Assembly (NCBI GenBank): GCA_964606165.1
Contig: CAZSFQ010000001.1
Span: 107,486-171,485 of the forward strand
Reading direction: 5' to 3'
Length of the DNA stretch: 64,000 nt
Source: UBA4923 sp964606165
Lineage (GTDB): Bacteria; Bacillota; Clostridia; Saccharofermentanales; DTU023
Of the stretch, positions 54,129 to 63,550 are shown one piece after another; position 1 is the stretch's first letter, and each line of letters opens with the position of its first letter. The notes beneath the pieces were generated by a model. That model did not search any database and was not told the origin of the DNA. It worked only from the letters and a program-made list of their open reading frames with translations. A program made the position numbers and the translations under genes.

Positions 54129-55046
54129 TCACTTTAAACGATAAGTGTCATATCCCTTGTAAGCAATGACCTCCACTCCGCCGTCTTCTTTTAACCGCGC
54201 CAGCAGGCTCGGATAATCCTTATTGCCCCTGGAAGCAAGAAAGTCCTCAATCTCATGCTGGTTCATGGGATGGCGCTTGATGATACTCAGGACTGCCTGG
54301 TAATCGTCCTTGATGTCACTATGAAAATCCCCTGATACCAGAAGATCGATGGCTGTACCTCCCAGCAGCTGGAGAGCCCGCTTCATTTTTTCAGAAGAAA
54401 GAGGCCGCACCTCCGGCTCCGCCGGCGGCCTGACCGGGGTATTGAGGTAGAGCCGGTCGTAGCGCAATCCGCCAAGCAGGGCAGCATACTTGCCCAATGA
54501 TTCATCGTCGTCATTGATCCCCTCCATGAGCATGATCTCAATCCACAATTGGCCCTCGAATTCCCTGGAAAAGCTAACCAGGCCCTCCTTGACGTCTTCA
54601 AAGCGGAGGCTGCCGTGCGGCCGGTTGATGGCCCGGAAGGAGGCTTCATCGTAGGCGTCCAGGGTGGGCAGGACAATGTCAGCCTGGGACAGCTCCGATC
54701 TGACTTGCGGGTCGTAGAGGAGGGCCCCGTTGGTGATGACCGCCACCGGGACATCTGTTTTCTCCTTGATGCCGGTGATCAATTCACCGAGGCCGGAATA
54801 GAGAGTTGGCTCACCCTCTCCGACAATGGTCACGACGTCGAACCTGACCTGTTTTTTTAGAAAGTCATCGAATTCAAGAAGAATCTCCTCCAGTGGGAAG
54901 AAGCTTTGCCTGGTATTGGTCATATGGCTGGTCCTGCCCAGCTGGCAGTAAAGACAGGAATAGTTGCAGGTCTTTTGGGGGATGGGGCTGATACCCAAAG
55001 ACATCCCCAGTCTTCGGGAGGGTACGGGACCGTAGATGTAGCGCAT
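54129..55046 (-). CDS. Radical SAM protein (COG0731-like)
   Basis: A 305-residue radical SAM enzyme. The [4Fe-4S] motif CNYSCLYC has cysteines 27, 31 and 34; VGEGEPTLYSG is the GGE-like SAM-binding part, and LPTLDAYDEASF follows. The C-terminal region looks like a small winged-helix domain (MNQHEIEDFLASRG). The family includes wybutosine-type and uncharacterised oxidoreductases. The reaction is unknown; the neighbouring CoA-ligase-like gene may be linked. Confidence 0.82.
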   Translation of the reverse strand: MRYIYGPVPSRRLGMSLGISPIPQKTCNYSCLYCQLGRTSHMTNTRQSFFPLEEILLEFDDFLKKQVRFDVVTIVGEGEPTLYSGLGELITGIKEKTDVPVAVITNGALLYDPQVRSELSQADIVLPTLDAYDEASFRAINRPHGSLRFEDVKEGLVSFSREFEGQLWIEIMLMEGINDDDESLGKYAALLGGLRYDRLYLNTPVRPPAEPEVRPLSSEKMKRALQLLGGTAIDLLVSGDFHSDIKDDYQAVLSIIKRHPMNQHEIEDFLASRGNKDYPSLLARLKEDGGVEVIAYKGYDTYRLK

Positions 55047-55088
55047 GACAGATCTCTTTCAGTTCACCGGAGCGGATCTTGGCAAAGC

Positions 55089-56186
55089 CTATAAACCAAT
55101 CCTCTCAAAAGCCCGGTCAAAGGGGCTTTGGCACATTCCCTTCTCCGTGATGATCCCGGTAATCAGGCGGTGGTCCGTGACATCGAAGGCAGGGTTGAAA
55201 ACCTGGACACCGGGAGGCGCCATCCGCTCCCTGTACCACATGTCGGTGATTTCATCCGGATCGCGGATTTCAATGGGAATATCAGCTCCTGTCGCCGTTT
55301 CCATGTCGATGGTGGAGCTGGGGGCGCAGATATAGAAGGGAATCCCATAATGCCGGGCCAAAATAGCCAGCATATTGGTGCCGATCTTGTTGGCTGTATC
55401 CCCGTTTCTTGCCACCCGGTCGCAGCCCACAAAGATGATGTCAACCTTTCCCTGATCCATCAGAACCGAAGCCATGCTGTCCGCTTGAACGGTAGTCGTG
55501 ATACCGGCTTGCTGGAGCTCAAAAGCGGTTAAACGGATGCCCTGCAGCAAAGGCCGCGTTTCATCGCAATAAACATGCATGCCGTCCCCCGGCCAGCCCG
55601 CTTCCAAGGCCATGTAGAGGGGGGCCGTGGCCGTCCCGTATTTGGCAGTGGCCAGGGTCCCGGCATTGCAGTGGGTCAGGATCCCGAGAGCTTTCCCTTC
55701 TTTTTTAAGATCTTTCAGGAGTTCGAAGCCAATCCGGCCGATCCCCCGGCTGATGGCCACGTCCTCATCCCGGATAGCCTGGGCTTCTTCGAAAAGAAGT
55801 TCATTCATAACAGGCAGGGGGAGATCCCGGTTTTCCAAAATCTTCTGATCCAGGCGCTTCAGGGCCCAGAAGAGGTTGACGGCTGTGGGCCGGGAGCTTG
55901 CCAGATATTCCGATATGTCCCTATAGCTCTCGTAGAAAGAATCGAAATCCTCAGCTTCAATCTGCTCTGCTAAAACGGCCATCCCGTAAGCTGCCATGAC
56001 CCCGATGGCCGGCGCCCCCCGGACCCGGAGGAGCTTGATGGCCTCCCAGATCTCTTCTTTTTGATCCAGCTGAATTCTCCTGATGGTCCCCGGAAGCAGG
56101 GTCTGGTCGATGATGTCGACGGATTTCTTGCCGGGCCCCCATTTGACAGAAATAACACTTTCGAAAAAGGCTTCAACTTGATTCAT
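55089..56186 (-). CDS. mtnA: S-methyl-5-thioribose-1-phosphate isomerase
   Basis: A 365-residue aldose-ketose isomerase of the eIF2B-like fold. RVRGAPAIGVMAAYG near the start, the catalytic cysteine in ILTHCNAGTLAT (about residue 165) and the catalytic aspartate in GCDRVARNGDTANKIGT (about residue 245) are all in place. It makes methylthioribulose phosphate in methylthioadenosine salvage. No other mtn gene lies next to it, but a purine nucleoside phosphorylase and an MtaD-like deaminase are elsewhere in the window. Confidence 0.95.
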   Translation of the reverse strand: MNQVEAFFESVISVKWGPGKKSVDIIDQTLLPGTIRRIQLDQKEEIWEAIKLLRVRGAPAIGVMAAYGMAVLAEQIEAEDFDSFYESYRDISEYLASSRPTAVNLFWALKRLDQKILENRDLPLPVMNELLFEEAQAIRDEDVAISRGIGRIGFELLKDLKKEGKALGILTHCNAGTLATAKYGTATAPLYMALEAGWPGDGMHVYCDETRPLLQGIRLTAFELQQAGITTTVQADSMASVLMDQGKVDIIFVGCDRVARNGDTANKIGTNMLAILARHYGIPFYICAPSSTIDMETATGADIPIEIRDPDEITDMWYRERMAPPGVQVFNPAFDVTDHRLITGIITEKGMCQSPFDRAFERIGL

Positions 56187-56285
56187 GGCGGATCCTTTCT
56201 CCGGGTGAAAACACGCAATAGAAGAGCAGGAGCGCCTGCTCCAGGGTCTTCTCTGTCTTCAATTATATCCGAAGGGATCGGGTCA

Positions 56286-57275
56286 TCAGGGAATCCCGAA
56301 AACCCGCTTGGCTCTCTCAACATCTTCCCGCTGCCGCAGAGAATACCTGAACTTGACACCGTCCCTCCGGGTCAGGTACAGCCTATGCTTGGAGGGCTGA
56401 GCATCCACAGTCTGGATCTCTTCCCAGCGCATGAGCATCTTGCCCCGGTTCTTCCGCAGGAGTTCGTCCAGAGGCTGGGAGGCCACCAGGTCTTCCAGGC
56501 CCTTGCGGATATCCTCATAACCGGTCTGCCACTGCCAGGTGCTGATGTTGGTGCCTGCCACCATCTGGCCGCTCCCCGGCAGGGGTACGGTCAGAACCCA
56601 GATGGCCTTATTGGTGACGAGAAGGGCGTTTTCCGGATGCCGGACCTCCCCCTTGCCCAGGAATTCAGTGCCCCCTGAGGAGAGAACCCGCAAAATCCCC
56701 GGGATGCTCTCGATCAGGACCTCATCGCATTCGATCTCTGCCTCCACCTCTTCAACCTCCTGGGTGACATCGACCGAAGCGACTCTTTTCTGTTCGATGA
56801 TCGTGGAAGGGATTAAGATCAGGAGAAAACCGATGAGGAGAGCGCCTACATACCAGGGAAGGCCCGCGAAAAAGGATAAGATGCCCAGACCAATGAGGAT
56901 CAGGGAACCTTCAATCATCCAATAGAGGCGGTAACGGGTCTTGGCCTTGGCAATGCTCTCTACGGAATGGGCAAATCGCCCGGCCCCGCCGCCTTCTACA
57001 GAAGCGGGCAGGGAATCATCGTAAGAGGAGGTTTTAATATAAGCGAGAATACTGACCAAGAGGCGGGCTGCCGCAAGAAAGATCATGATCGCCCCCACAT
57101 ACCAGGGAAAGACTTCTTTCCAGGGGAAGATAAAGGCATAGATCACAAGGCCCAAGAGGAGAATCGAAGAGATCAGGCGGATGATCCCCCCCAGGCGGAA
57201 ACTGACCCTGGCCGCCCTCCCCGCTTGTTGACTGACTTTATCGGGATCTAATAAATTCTTGAATTTGGATTCCAT
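56286..57275 (-). CDS. Membrane protein of unknown function
   Basis: A 329-residue protein with two hydrophobic hairpins (residues about 28-75 and 115-160) and then a soluble C-terminal half rich in strands (LLVTNKAIWVLTVPLPG, KHRLYLTRRDGVKFRYS) that looks PH-like. I cannot assign a family. It lies upstream of mtnA with 100 bases between. Confidence 0.65.
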   Translation of the reverse strand: MESKFKNLLDPDKVSQQAGRAARVSFRLGGIIRLISSILLLGLVIYAFIFPWKEVFPWYVGAIMIFLAAARLLVSILAYIKTSSYDDSLPASVEGGGAGRFAHSVESIAKAKTRYRLYWMIEGSLILIGLGILSFFAGLPWYVGALLIGFLLILIPSTIIEQKRVASVDVTQEVEEVEAEIECDEVLIESIPGILRVLSSGGTEFLGKGEVRHPENALLVTNKAIWVLTVPLPGSGQMVAGTNISTWQWQTGYEDIRKGLEDLVASQPLDELLRKNRGKMLMRWEEIQTVDAQPSKHRLYLTRRDGVKFRYSLRQREDVERAKRVFGIP

Positions 57276-57641
57276 GGATCAGGCTCCTGTCTGTCAAGAT
57301 TGAGAAGAGACCAGCCATAAGAGCGTCTCACCATCGGGCCTTTTCATTCCCCAAGGATATGTGAAAGAATTTCTTCTTTTTAATTATACCTTCTATTTGT
57401 AAAAATAATCCAAATACTCACCAAATAGAGTATAATGATAAACAACTCTATGTCATATCTATGCTTGTTCCCAGTGTGCTGCCTTTGCCATACGAAAGAC
57501 GGTGACTGCACATGATAAAAGATAAGCCTCCACCAGGAAAAAAAGAAGCCATAGAAGAGCCCTGCCCTTCCGTCTTGCTCCGTCCCGCTTATAAAGCAGG
57601 ATTCAGATTAACCGCAAACAAATTGAAAAGAGGATGATGGA
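57276..57641. other. Intergenic region with promoter-like TATAAT and a 41-codon frame
   Basis: About 370 AT-rich bases between divergent genes. A TATAAT at about 57429 lacks a good -35. A 41-codon frame (57512-57637, MIKDKPPPGKKEAIEEPCPS) ends just before the LRR gene but has no ribosome site; it may be a leader peptide or chance. Confidence 0.35.
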
Positions 57642-59246
57642 ATGAAAAAGATGAAAAAGAGTAACTTGGCAAGGAGCATCCTTTGCCTCCTCCTGCTCAG
57701 CCTCCTTTTGACCACCCTGGCCTTGCCTCACAAGGTTCAGGTCCAAGCCCTGGACTTGGGCAATATCAGAAGACTAGTCAATATCCCCGATCCCAACTTA
57801 CATGCTGCCCTTAGCAAAGCCTGCGGGAAAAAGCACACAGCCAGTCATCCCTACCCCTTGACCAACAAAGATCTGGCCAAGCTGACCGGAGCCCTCGGTC
57901 TGAGCGGCAAGAATATCAAGAACCTGGAGGGTATCCAGTACTGCATCAATGTCCATTCGATTTCGGCCTCCGAGAACCCCTTGAGTAACTTTCCGGATAT
58001 GAAGGATATGGAGAAACTGACATCCTTGAACCTGGTTAAATGCCAGCTCACGGAGATCCCCGCCGCTGTGTCCCAGATACCCAATCTTGAAGAACTGAGG
58101 CTGTGTGGCAATCAGATTAAAGATATAGGAAACCTGAAGGGCTGCACCAAGCTCCGTGACCTCGATATGTCCGACAACAAGATCAGCAGCATTCCTGCCG
58201 GACTTGGCTTATCCAGCTTGGTGTACCTGTACCTGGATTACAACAATTTGACAAGTTTCCCTGAGGCCTTACTGGAATGCAAGCAACTCTATCGGATTGA
58301 TTTGAACGGCAACAAGTTGAAAAGTCTGCCGGACGCCCTTGGGAAGATGCCAAAGCTGGGCCTCCTCGATGTAGCGGACAACCAGCTGTCCTCTCTCCCC
58401 GCTTCACTGGGATCCTCAAATCTTGAACGTTTGCGCGCCAGTTACAATCAGTTGACCTCCCTTCCCGCTTCGCTCTTCCATTCGAAAACATTAGATGAAA
58501 TAGAATTGGATCACAACGCCCTGACCGAATTGCCGGAATCGATCGCAAATTTCCAAGGCGATTATATTTTTCTCGAATTGAATTATCTGGATATCTCGCA
58601 AGGCAGCAAGAACCTTCAATTAATCAACAAAATGCCAACCAGTCAAAAGGAATACAAGCCCCAACTCACCCCTATCCGAAACCTGAAGGCAGTGCCCGGC
58701 AAGGACCAGATTAAACTGACCTGGGATCCTTGCCAGGATGCCACGAACGAACCTGGAATTGAAGCTTATGTCAGCCACTATGAAGTCTTCCTGAAAGAAG
58801 GCAACAAACTCACCTCACAGGGCAGTATCCAAAAATCGGCTTCACCCAGCTTCATCGATACCGGTCTTGCCCCCGGAGCGAAAAGAGACTATTCCATCGC
58901 TGTCATTTACGAAATTGAAAATTGGGGTGCTAGCTATAGCTCCCGTCACTACCGTTCAATTTCGGCAGAGATCAAGAAAGAGGAAACGACGACCACGACC
59001 ACTACTACTACGACTACGACCACAACGGCGGAACCGACTTCAACTGAGGTCACAACAACAATATCAACGACTCCTGCTGCTAGCACGGATCAAACCGAAA
59101 CGGGAATCGATACACCGGATGAAACAGGCAAGATTCAAACGAAGGGTTACCTTAAGTGGATTATTCTGGGCGTGGCATTTGTCCTGCTGGTCGGAGCCCT
59201 GCTGGTTTGGTTCTTGCTGATCAGGCCGAAAAGAAAGAAGAAATAA
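57642..59246 (+). CDS. Leucine-rich-repeat surface protein
   Basis: A 534-residue exported protein. A signal peptide (SILCLLLLSLLLTTLALPHKV) is followed by about ten LRRs of 21-23 residues (LRDLDMSDNKISSIPAGLG-type), from roughly residue 90 to 310, then a fibronectin-III-like domain (about 345-445), a Thr-rich spacer with a run of Thr near residue 450, and one membrane helix with a basic end (YLKWIILGVAFVLLVGALLV...RPKRKKK). There is no sortase motif, so it is held by the membrane helix. It may bind proteins or glycans outside. AGGATG lies near the ATG. Confidence 0.87.
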   Translation: MKKMKKSNLARSILCLLLLSLLLTTLALPHKVQVQALDLGNIRRLVNIPDPNLHAALSKACGKKHTASHPYPLTNKDLAKLTGALGLSGKNIKNLEGIQYCINVHSISASENPLSNFPDMKDMEKLTSLNLVKCQLTEIPAAVSQIPNLEELRLCGNQIKDIGNLKGCTKLRDLDMSDNKISSIPAGLGLSSLVYLYLDYNNLTSFPEALLECKQLYRIDLNGNKLKSLPDALGKMPKLGLLDVADNQLSSLPASLGSSNLERLRASYNQLTSLPASLFHSKTLDEIELDHNALTELPESIANFQGDYIFLELNYLDISQGSKNLQLINKMPTSQKEYKPQLTPIRNLKAVPGKDQIKLTWDPCQDATNEPGIEAYVSHYEVFLKEGNKLTSQGSIQKSASPSFIDTGLAPGAKRDYSIAVIYEIENWGASYSSRHYRSISAEIKKEETTTTTTTTTTTTTTAEPTSTEVTTTISTTPAASTDQTETGIDTPDETGKIQTKGYLKWIILGVAFVLLVGALLVWFLLIRPKRKKK

Positions 59247-59420
59247 GAAGGTTCGTTAACGGGATTATCTCTAAGGCTCCCGCTTCATCCCCTGCCTGAA
59301 TGATTCTTCCATTAGATTCCGCCAGGGATTGAAGAGGGTAACAATAGAGAGGGGACTATTGGGGCAGGTGGCTGATTTCCAAGCTTCTGCCTGGGCACAA
59401 CCTAAATATCTCACCTTTTA

Positions 59421-60521
59421 TCAGCACTCTGAGATAAGACGGGGCCCAAAAAAGTAGAGATTGGGCGTCCAATAACCGGCCCAGTCTTTCATGTGTTCAT
59501 GTTCCGGATGATTGGGGTCATAGTAGATATCGAGGAACTCCGCATAACCTCCAATACCTCCCACATCTTCAGGCGGTGCCTTGCCTTGGACATCAAGCAA
59601 AAAGGGAGAGTCCTGATCGTGGTGCGCGATTTCACGGATCAGGTCGATGGAGATCTGCCAGTTGTCGCCGTAATCGTAGGCATAGGTCATGGTTTTGGTT
59701 TCAGGCAGATAGGCGTCCAGGCGGATGTCTTCCATGATGACTTCATTGTCTTCCTCCCAGCTGAATTCTTCGTAGGGGATGAGTCTGACCAGACGCCCCC
59801 CTTGCCGCGGATCGGCCAGCATAAAATCGTAGAGATGATAATTCTCCCAACTGTAGACCGTCTGTAAAAGCAGGTGCAGACGTTTGAAAGTGAAGTCAGC
59901 CGGCACAATGAAGCGGCGCGTCGCTTTATACAGATCCAGATCAAGGGTGGCTTCTAATTCGAAAGCCCTGTAACTGTAAGGTGAGCTCCCCGTGAGCTTG
60001 GCCAGGGCGTCGCGCATCAATTCAGCGGCAAACATGATTTCTTTGGGATCCGATGGGGAGGGAGCATACAGGATCTGGCGGTTGAGGGAAGCGCCGATCT
60101 GGGCATCCGAATACACAGCCGGATACTGGCTGGCACGGCCGACGTAAAAAGCGGCACTGGTTCCGCTTTTAGTGATGTAACTGGCTTTGCTCCGGCTTTT
60201 ATTACGGGTGAACTGGACGGCCCCTCCATGTTTGAGGTACTCGTCGACAACTGAAGGATTGAAATTCAGGGCCAAAAGGGTCGCGCGGATGGATCCGCTG
60301 AGCTTCTCCTCCATGTCCACTAAATCTTGTCTTTTAGCCGGGTAGTGGATAATTGTGAGAGGAAGCTTGTTGTTGCGAAGAACAATCATGTCGTTTGGCC
60401 CGTCGAGCCAGACGTTGGTCCAGTTAGCCGTGAAGGAAAAAAGCGAATCATCGTCTTCCTGCCCGGGCAGATTCTTCAAGCCAAGTGCGTCCGCCAGTTT
60501 GTTTGTAAGAGCAACTTTCAT
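59421..60521 (-). CDS. DUF6933 plus plasmid pRiA4b ORF-3-like protein
   Basis: A 366-residue two-domain protein. The N-terminal part (MKVALTNKLADALG...FTANWTNVW) matches a DUF6933-type domain, and the C-terminal half (from about residue 190) the pRiA4b ORF-3 domain with FTFKRLHLLLQTVYSWENYH, YAYDYGDNWQ and KAPPEDVGGIGGYAEFL. Neither has a known function; both occur often in mobile or accessory DNA. It is the third of three minus-strand genes with the SWIM protein and the Fic protein. Confidence 0.8.
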   Translation of the reverse strand: MKVALTNKLADALGLKNLPGQEDDDSLFSFTANWTNVWLDGPNDMIVLRNNKLPLTIIHYPAKRQDLVDMEEKLSGSIRATLLALNFNPSVVDEYLKHGGAVQFTRNKSRSKASYITKSGTSAAFYVGRASQYPAVYSDAQIGASLNRQILYAPSPSDPKEIMFAAELMRDALAKLTGSSPYSYRAFELEATLDLDLYKATRRFIVPADFTFKRLHLLLQTVYSWENYHLYDFMLADPRQGGRLVRLIPYEEFSWEEDNEVIMEDIRLDAYLPETKTMTYAYDYGDNWQISIDLIREIAHHDQDSPFLLDVQGKAPPEDVGGIGGYAEFLDIYYDPNHPEHEHMKDWAGYWTPNLYFFGPRLISEC

Positions 60522-60580
60522 GATCCTTCTCCATCCTTATCCCTTCTGCCGAGAGGAGGCCTCTCCGTCATCCGGACACC

Positions 60581-62263
60581 CTACAGTTTATCAAGTTCCT
60601 GCTGCATGGCATAGCGCCTTCTATATGCTTGGCGCCATTGCCCGACGATTAGATCCACTTGTTCGGCCCCGCCCGGCATACCTTTCAGCTGGCGAAGCAG
60701 GGCGACCAGGTCCCGATAGCGGCTTCGGCCGGAGGCGTATTCTGCCATCCTCTGTATTTCCATGACGTACTTGCTGACCACCGCCTGGGGGTCCAATTCA
60801 AGGAAGGTCTTTTTGTGTCGGGCTATCATTACAAGGCCCTCTTCTTTGACGGCAAGGGTAAGCAAGCGTTCAATCAAGCCTTCTTCCAGGAGGATGTATT
60901 CGATGACGTCGGGATAGGTCAGCTGCTCCAGGAGCTTATCCCGTTGCTCTGGCCACTCCTCTTCCCCATACTGGGCCCGGAGCTCCTGGTAAATCTCTTT
61001 ATCCCGGGGATCATCCCGGCTTGCCAGCTCCCAGAGGGTGGCCAGGTATTTCTCTTTTTGCCCGGTTATCCTGTAGAGCCGGGCCAGGCCACGTTTGATG
61101 TCCGCCATGGACTGATGGGATCCTTGCTCCATGTCCCGGCTTTCCTCCAAGGTTTGGATGGCCCTGTCAAGATCACCCCGCCTTTCACATGCTTGAGCGT
61201 ACCAGAGCCGGACCTGGTCGTATCGCCATTGGCGGATCGAAGAATCGGTAATGGCTTCCCAGGAAGCACCGCTTTTTTCCATCAAGTCCAAGCGGATTTT
61301 GTAGAGGTTTCCCAGAAGACCGTAGCCATAATGGGACTCGGCCCAACCCTCATCTTCCACCCTTTTGATCCGGTCCTCGATGAGTTGGGTCTTCAGATCC
61401 AGATAAGGATCCTCATCAAAAAAGGGATAGACAAACCTTTCAATAGAATCGTCCAAACCGGGAAAGTCAGCGGTCCTGATAAGCTCGCTTAAGCCTTGGA
61501 GCAAGTGGAGGCGATCTTCCGTATCCCCCTCAAGATAGATCGTCAACCAGGCCATGTGGCAGGAAGCAAACACATCGTCACCGATTTCGCTATAGGGGTC
61601 AACCAAACCGTCCAGCGAATCAAGCAGGAAAACCGACAAACCGAAGAGCTCTTCTAAGCGACCGTAACTTTTTAAAACGGCCACTCCCTGATCGAAAATT
61701 CCAAGGATCTCTTGCGTCAACCAGTCCGCATCTTCCTCGTCGAGTTGTTCATAGAGCCTTTCATAGCGGACGGCAAGTTTTCGGATCTGCCTTTTGAAGT
61801 ATTCAGGATCTTCGAAAGAAGATGAGGGGTGGAGTTTCGCCCAAAAGCGCATGAACCAGATATTATCCCGGAGGAGCAGGGATTTTAGAAAATCCCGGAG
61901 AATCTCCTCCTCCACCTCATCGACCAAATCTACTATCGTTTCAGGGTCTTGGGGTATAGCCGGAGCTTCGCTGGCAAATGGGGAATCTTCCTCTGCTTCT
62001 TCATCCATGCCTTGAACTTCCACATGAAAAAGGACGGCCGCCATGTGCTTACACAGGCGGCCTTCCTGGGCATAAGGGCAATCGCAGGACATGTAGGAGG
62101 GTTCCTTCGCTTCAAGTTCGATGGTGACTTCATAGGTTTCGCTGCCCTCGACGAAGGCTCTTACCTGATGATCGCTGGCCTCCAAAGACCGAACCCGGCC
62201 TTCCAGGTAGTAATCGAAAGCCCGGTCCAGGATATGATGTTCAAAACGGTATTTCCATTCCAT
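60581..62263 (-). CDS. SWIM zinc-finger protein
   Basis: A 560-residue protein with a SWIM finger CxCx8CxH at residues 60-73 (CDCPYAQEGRLCKH). The rest is helical and TPR-like, including YAQACERRGDLDRAIQTLEESRD. SWIM proteins bind DNA or proteins, and bacterial members of this size are uncharacterised. It starts at ATG 62263, 40 bases after the Fic gene end. Confidence 0.85.
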   Translation of the reverse strand: MEWKYRFEHHILDRAFDYYLEGRVRSLEASDHQVRAFVEGSETYEVTIELEAKEPSYMSCDCPYAQEGRLCKHMAAVLFHVEVQGMDEEAEEDSPFASEAPAIPQDPETIVDLVDEVEEEILRDFLKSLLLRDNIWFMRFWAKLHPSSSFEDPEYFKRQIRKLAVRYERLYEQLDEEDADWLTQEILGIFDQGVAVLKSYGRLEELFGLSVFLLDSLDGLVDPYSEIGDDVFASCHMAWLTIYLEGDTEDRLHLLQGLSELIRTADFPGLDDSIERFVYPFFDEDPYLDLKTQLIEDRIKRVEDEGWAESHYGYGLLGNLYKIRLDLMEKSGASWEAITDSSIRQWRYDQVRLWYAQACERRGDLDRAIQTLEESRDMEQGSHQSMADIKRGLARLYRITGQKEKYLATLWELASRDDPRDKEIYQELRAQYGEEEWPEQRDKLLEQLTYPDVIEYILLEEGLIERLLTLAVKEEGLVMIARHKKTFLELDPQAVVSKYVMEIQRMAEYASGRSRYRDLVALLRQLKGMPGGAEQVDLIVGQWRQAYRRRYAMQQELDKL

Positions 62264-62302
62264 GACTAGTACCCGCAGGATTGAACCAGGGCAACCGAAG
62301 GC

Positions 62303-63211
62303 TCAAGATAGATTATCCGCCAAATCGAAATTTTCATCTTCCTCATAGTAGTAGGAATAATCGACACCCTTCATAAACATGTCCCGGTCATTGATCTTGT
62401 CGGTCAGGGCTGAATACAGCAGCTCTTTGATTTTGGCAGTATCAGTGACACTCCGCCGCATGGCGTCCAAATACTCGTACTTGTTGATTTGGCTCCAATC
62501 AACGCAGCGCTTCAGTTTTTCCTTCAAGATCAGATCGAGCCAGAGTCGAATGCTTCGACCATTCCCCTCCAAAAAGGGGTGGGCGATGTTCATCTCCACA
62601 TATTTGTCGACGATTTCATCAAAGGTCGATTGGCTCATCTGTTCGATCTGTTCAAGTGTTGATTCAAGAAATTCCGCAGATGCAAAACGAAAACCACCCT
62701 TGGCGATATTCACCGTTCGGATCTGTCCCGCGAACTCATACAAGCCATCGAACAAAAAAGCGTGGATTTGTCTCAAACCCCTGACTGTTCCAATTTCCAA
62801 GGATTCAAGCAGGGCGCTGCCGAATAGCGCGTAAGCCTTTGTTTTGCTCTTGCTGTCAATCGTATCTTCGCCGTATATGAACCATTCAATAAAACGATTG
62901 GCCTTTTTGCCGGGAAACTGTTTGGCAAGTTCTACCACACCCTCATGATCCAGGACATTAGCTGCCCGCATCTTGCCGTCCGGAGCCATCATCTTCATCT
63001 GGGTAGTCACACTACCCAGTTGATGGTTTTCACGTTTAAGTTTTGCTTTCAGATATTTCCAGTAATTGCGATTCTTCTCATAATCACTTACTCCCCGAAG
63101 CACACCCACAACATCAAGGACGGAGAACCACCACTTGGACTCCTGGTCGTCCCAGACAGCCCGTACCTCGGCATCATCAAAGAATCGAATAGAAATCTTT
63201 CTTGTAGTCAT
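62303..63211 (-). CDS. BRO-N/Fic-domain fusion protein (NmFic-type toxin-like)
   Basis: A 302-residue protein. Residues 1-115 resemble the N-terminus of BRO/RhuM/DinD proteins (AVWDDQESKWWFSVLDVVGVL) and of the gene at 43905. From about 125 follows a Fic domain: GLRQIHAFLFDGLYEFAGQIR and the catalytic HPFLEGNGR at 211-219, with His211 intact. Fic enzymes transfer AMP from ATP to a hydroxyl group. The C-terminal helix that inhibits class III Fic reads SYYYEE (286-291) where the usual is [S/T]xxxE[G/N]; the inhibitory Glu290 is present. No separate antitoxin gene is adjacent. Confidence 0.88.
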   Translation of the reverse strand: MTTRKISIRFFDDAEVRAVWDDQESKWWFSVLDVVGVLRGVSDYEKNRNYWKYLKAKLKRENHQLGSVTTQMKMMAPDGKMRAANVLDHEGVVELAKQFPGKKANRFIEWFIYGEDTIDSKSKTKAYALFGSALLESLEIGTVRGLRQIHAFLFDGLYEFAGQIRTVNIAKGGFRFASAEFLESTLEQIEQMSQSTFDEIVDKYVEMNIAHPFLEGNGRSIRLWLDLILKEKLKRCVDWSQINKYEYLDAMRRSVTDTAKIKELLYSALTDKINDRDMFMKGVDYSYYYEEDENFDLADNLS

Positions 63212-63317
63212 TGCTTATCCTGCTACCTTACCGGGTTTTCAGCACACGCGTTCATGGTGATTAAGTGTTAAGACTGAAGGCGATATCCGGAGGGATTATA
63301 TTTAAATTTTAGCATAG

Positions 63318-63550
63318 GGTTGTCCGCCTGATAACGCAGCATATGAGGGGTTTTTCGGCAGAGTCAAGAATGAACTGTTTTTTGGCCGAGACTGGAAGAG
63401 TGTGTCGCTGGATGAGTTTATGCGACAGCTTGACCGATATTTACAGTAGAATAATTTGGTGCGGATCAGAAATTCACTCGGTTGGACAAGTCCTATTCAA
63501 TACCGAGAGAGCTTGGGCTTAGTAGCAGTAAGCATGTCCAACTTTTGTCC
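63318..63550 (+). pseudogene. Remnant of an IS3-family transposase (OrfB C-terminus)
   Basis: The frame from 63318 reads DNAAYEGFFGRVKNEL, FFGRDWKSVSLDEF, then an in-frame TAG (63447-63449) where IS3 proteins have Trp in WYN, and continues NSLGWTSPIQYRESLGL. That is the C-terminal end of an IS150/IS3-type DDE transposase. The front is missing and there is no second open frame. The following GTCCAACTTTTGTCCGCACC resembles the IS right end. Confidence 0.8.

Noticed and set aside
43905..63550. Possible reassignment of TAG as a sense codon
   Set aside because: Intact genes such as punA, ybaB and metQ end in TAG; the in-frame TAGs occur only in mobile-type remnants.
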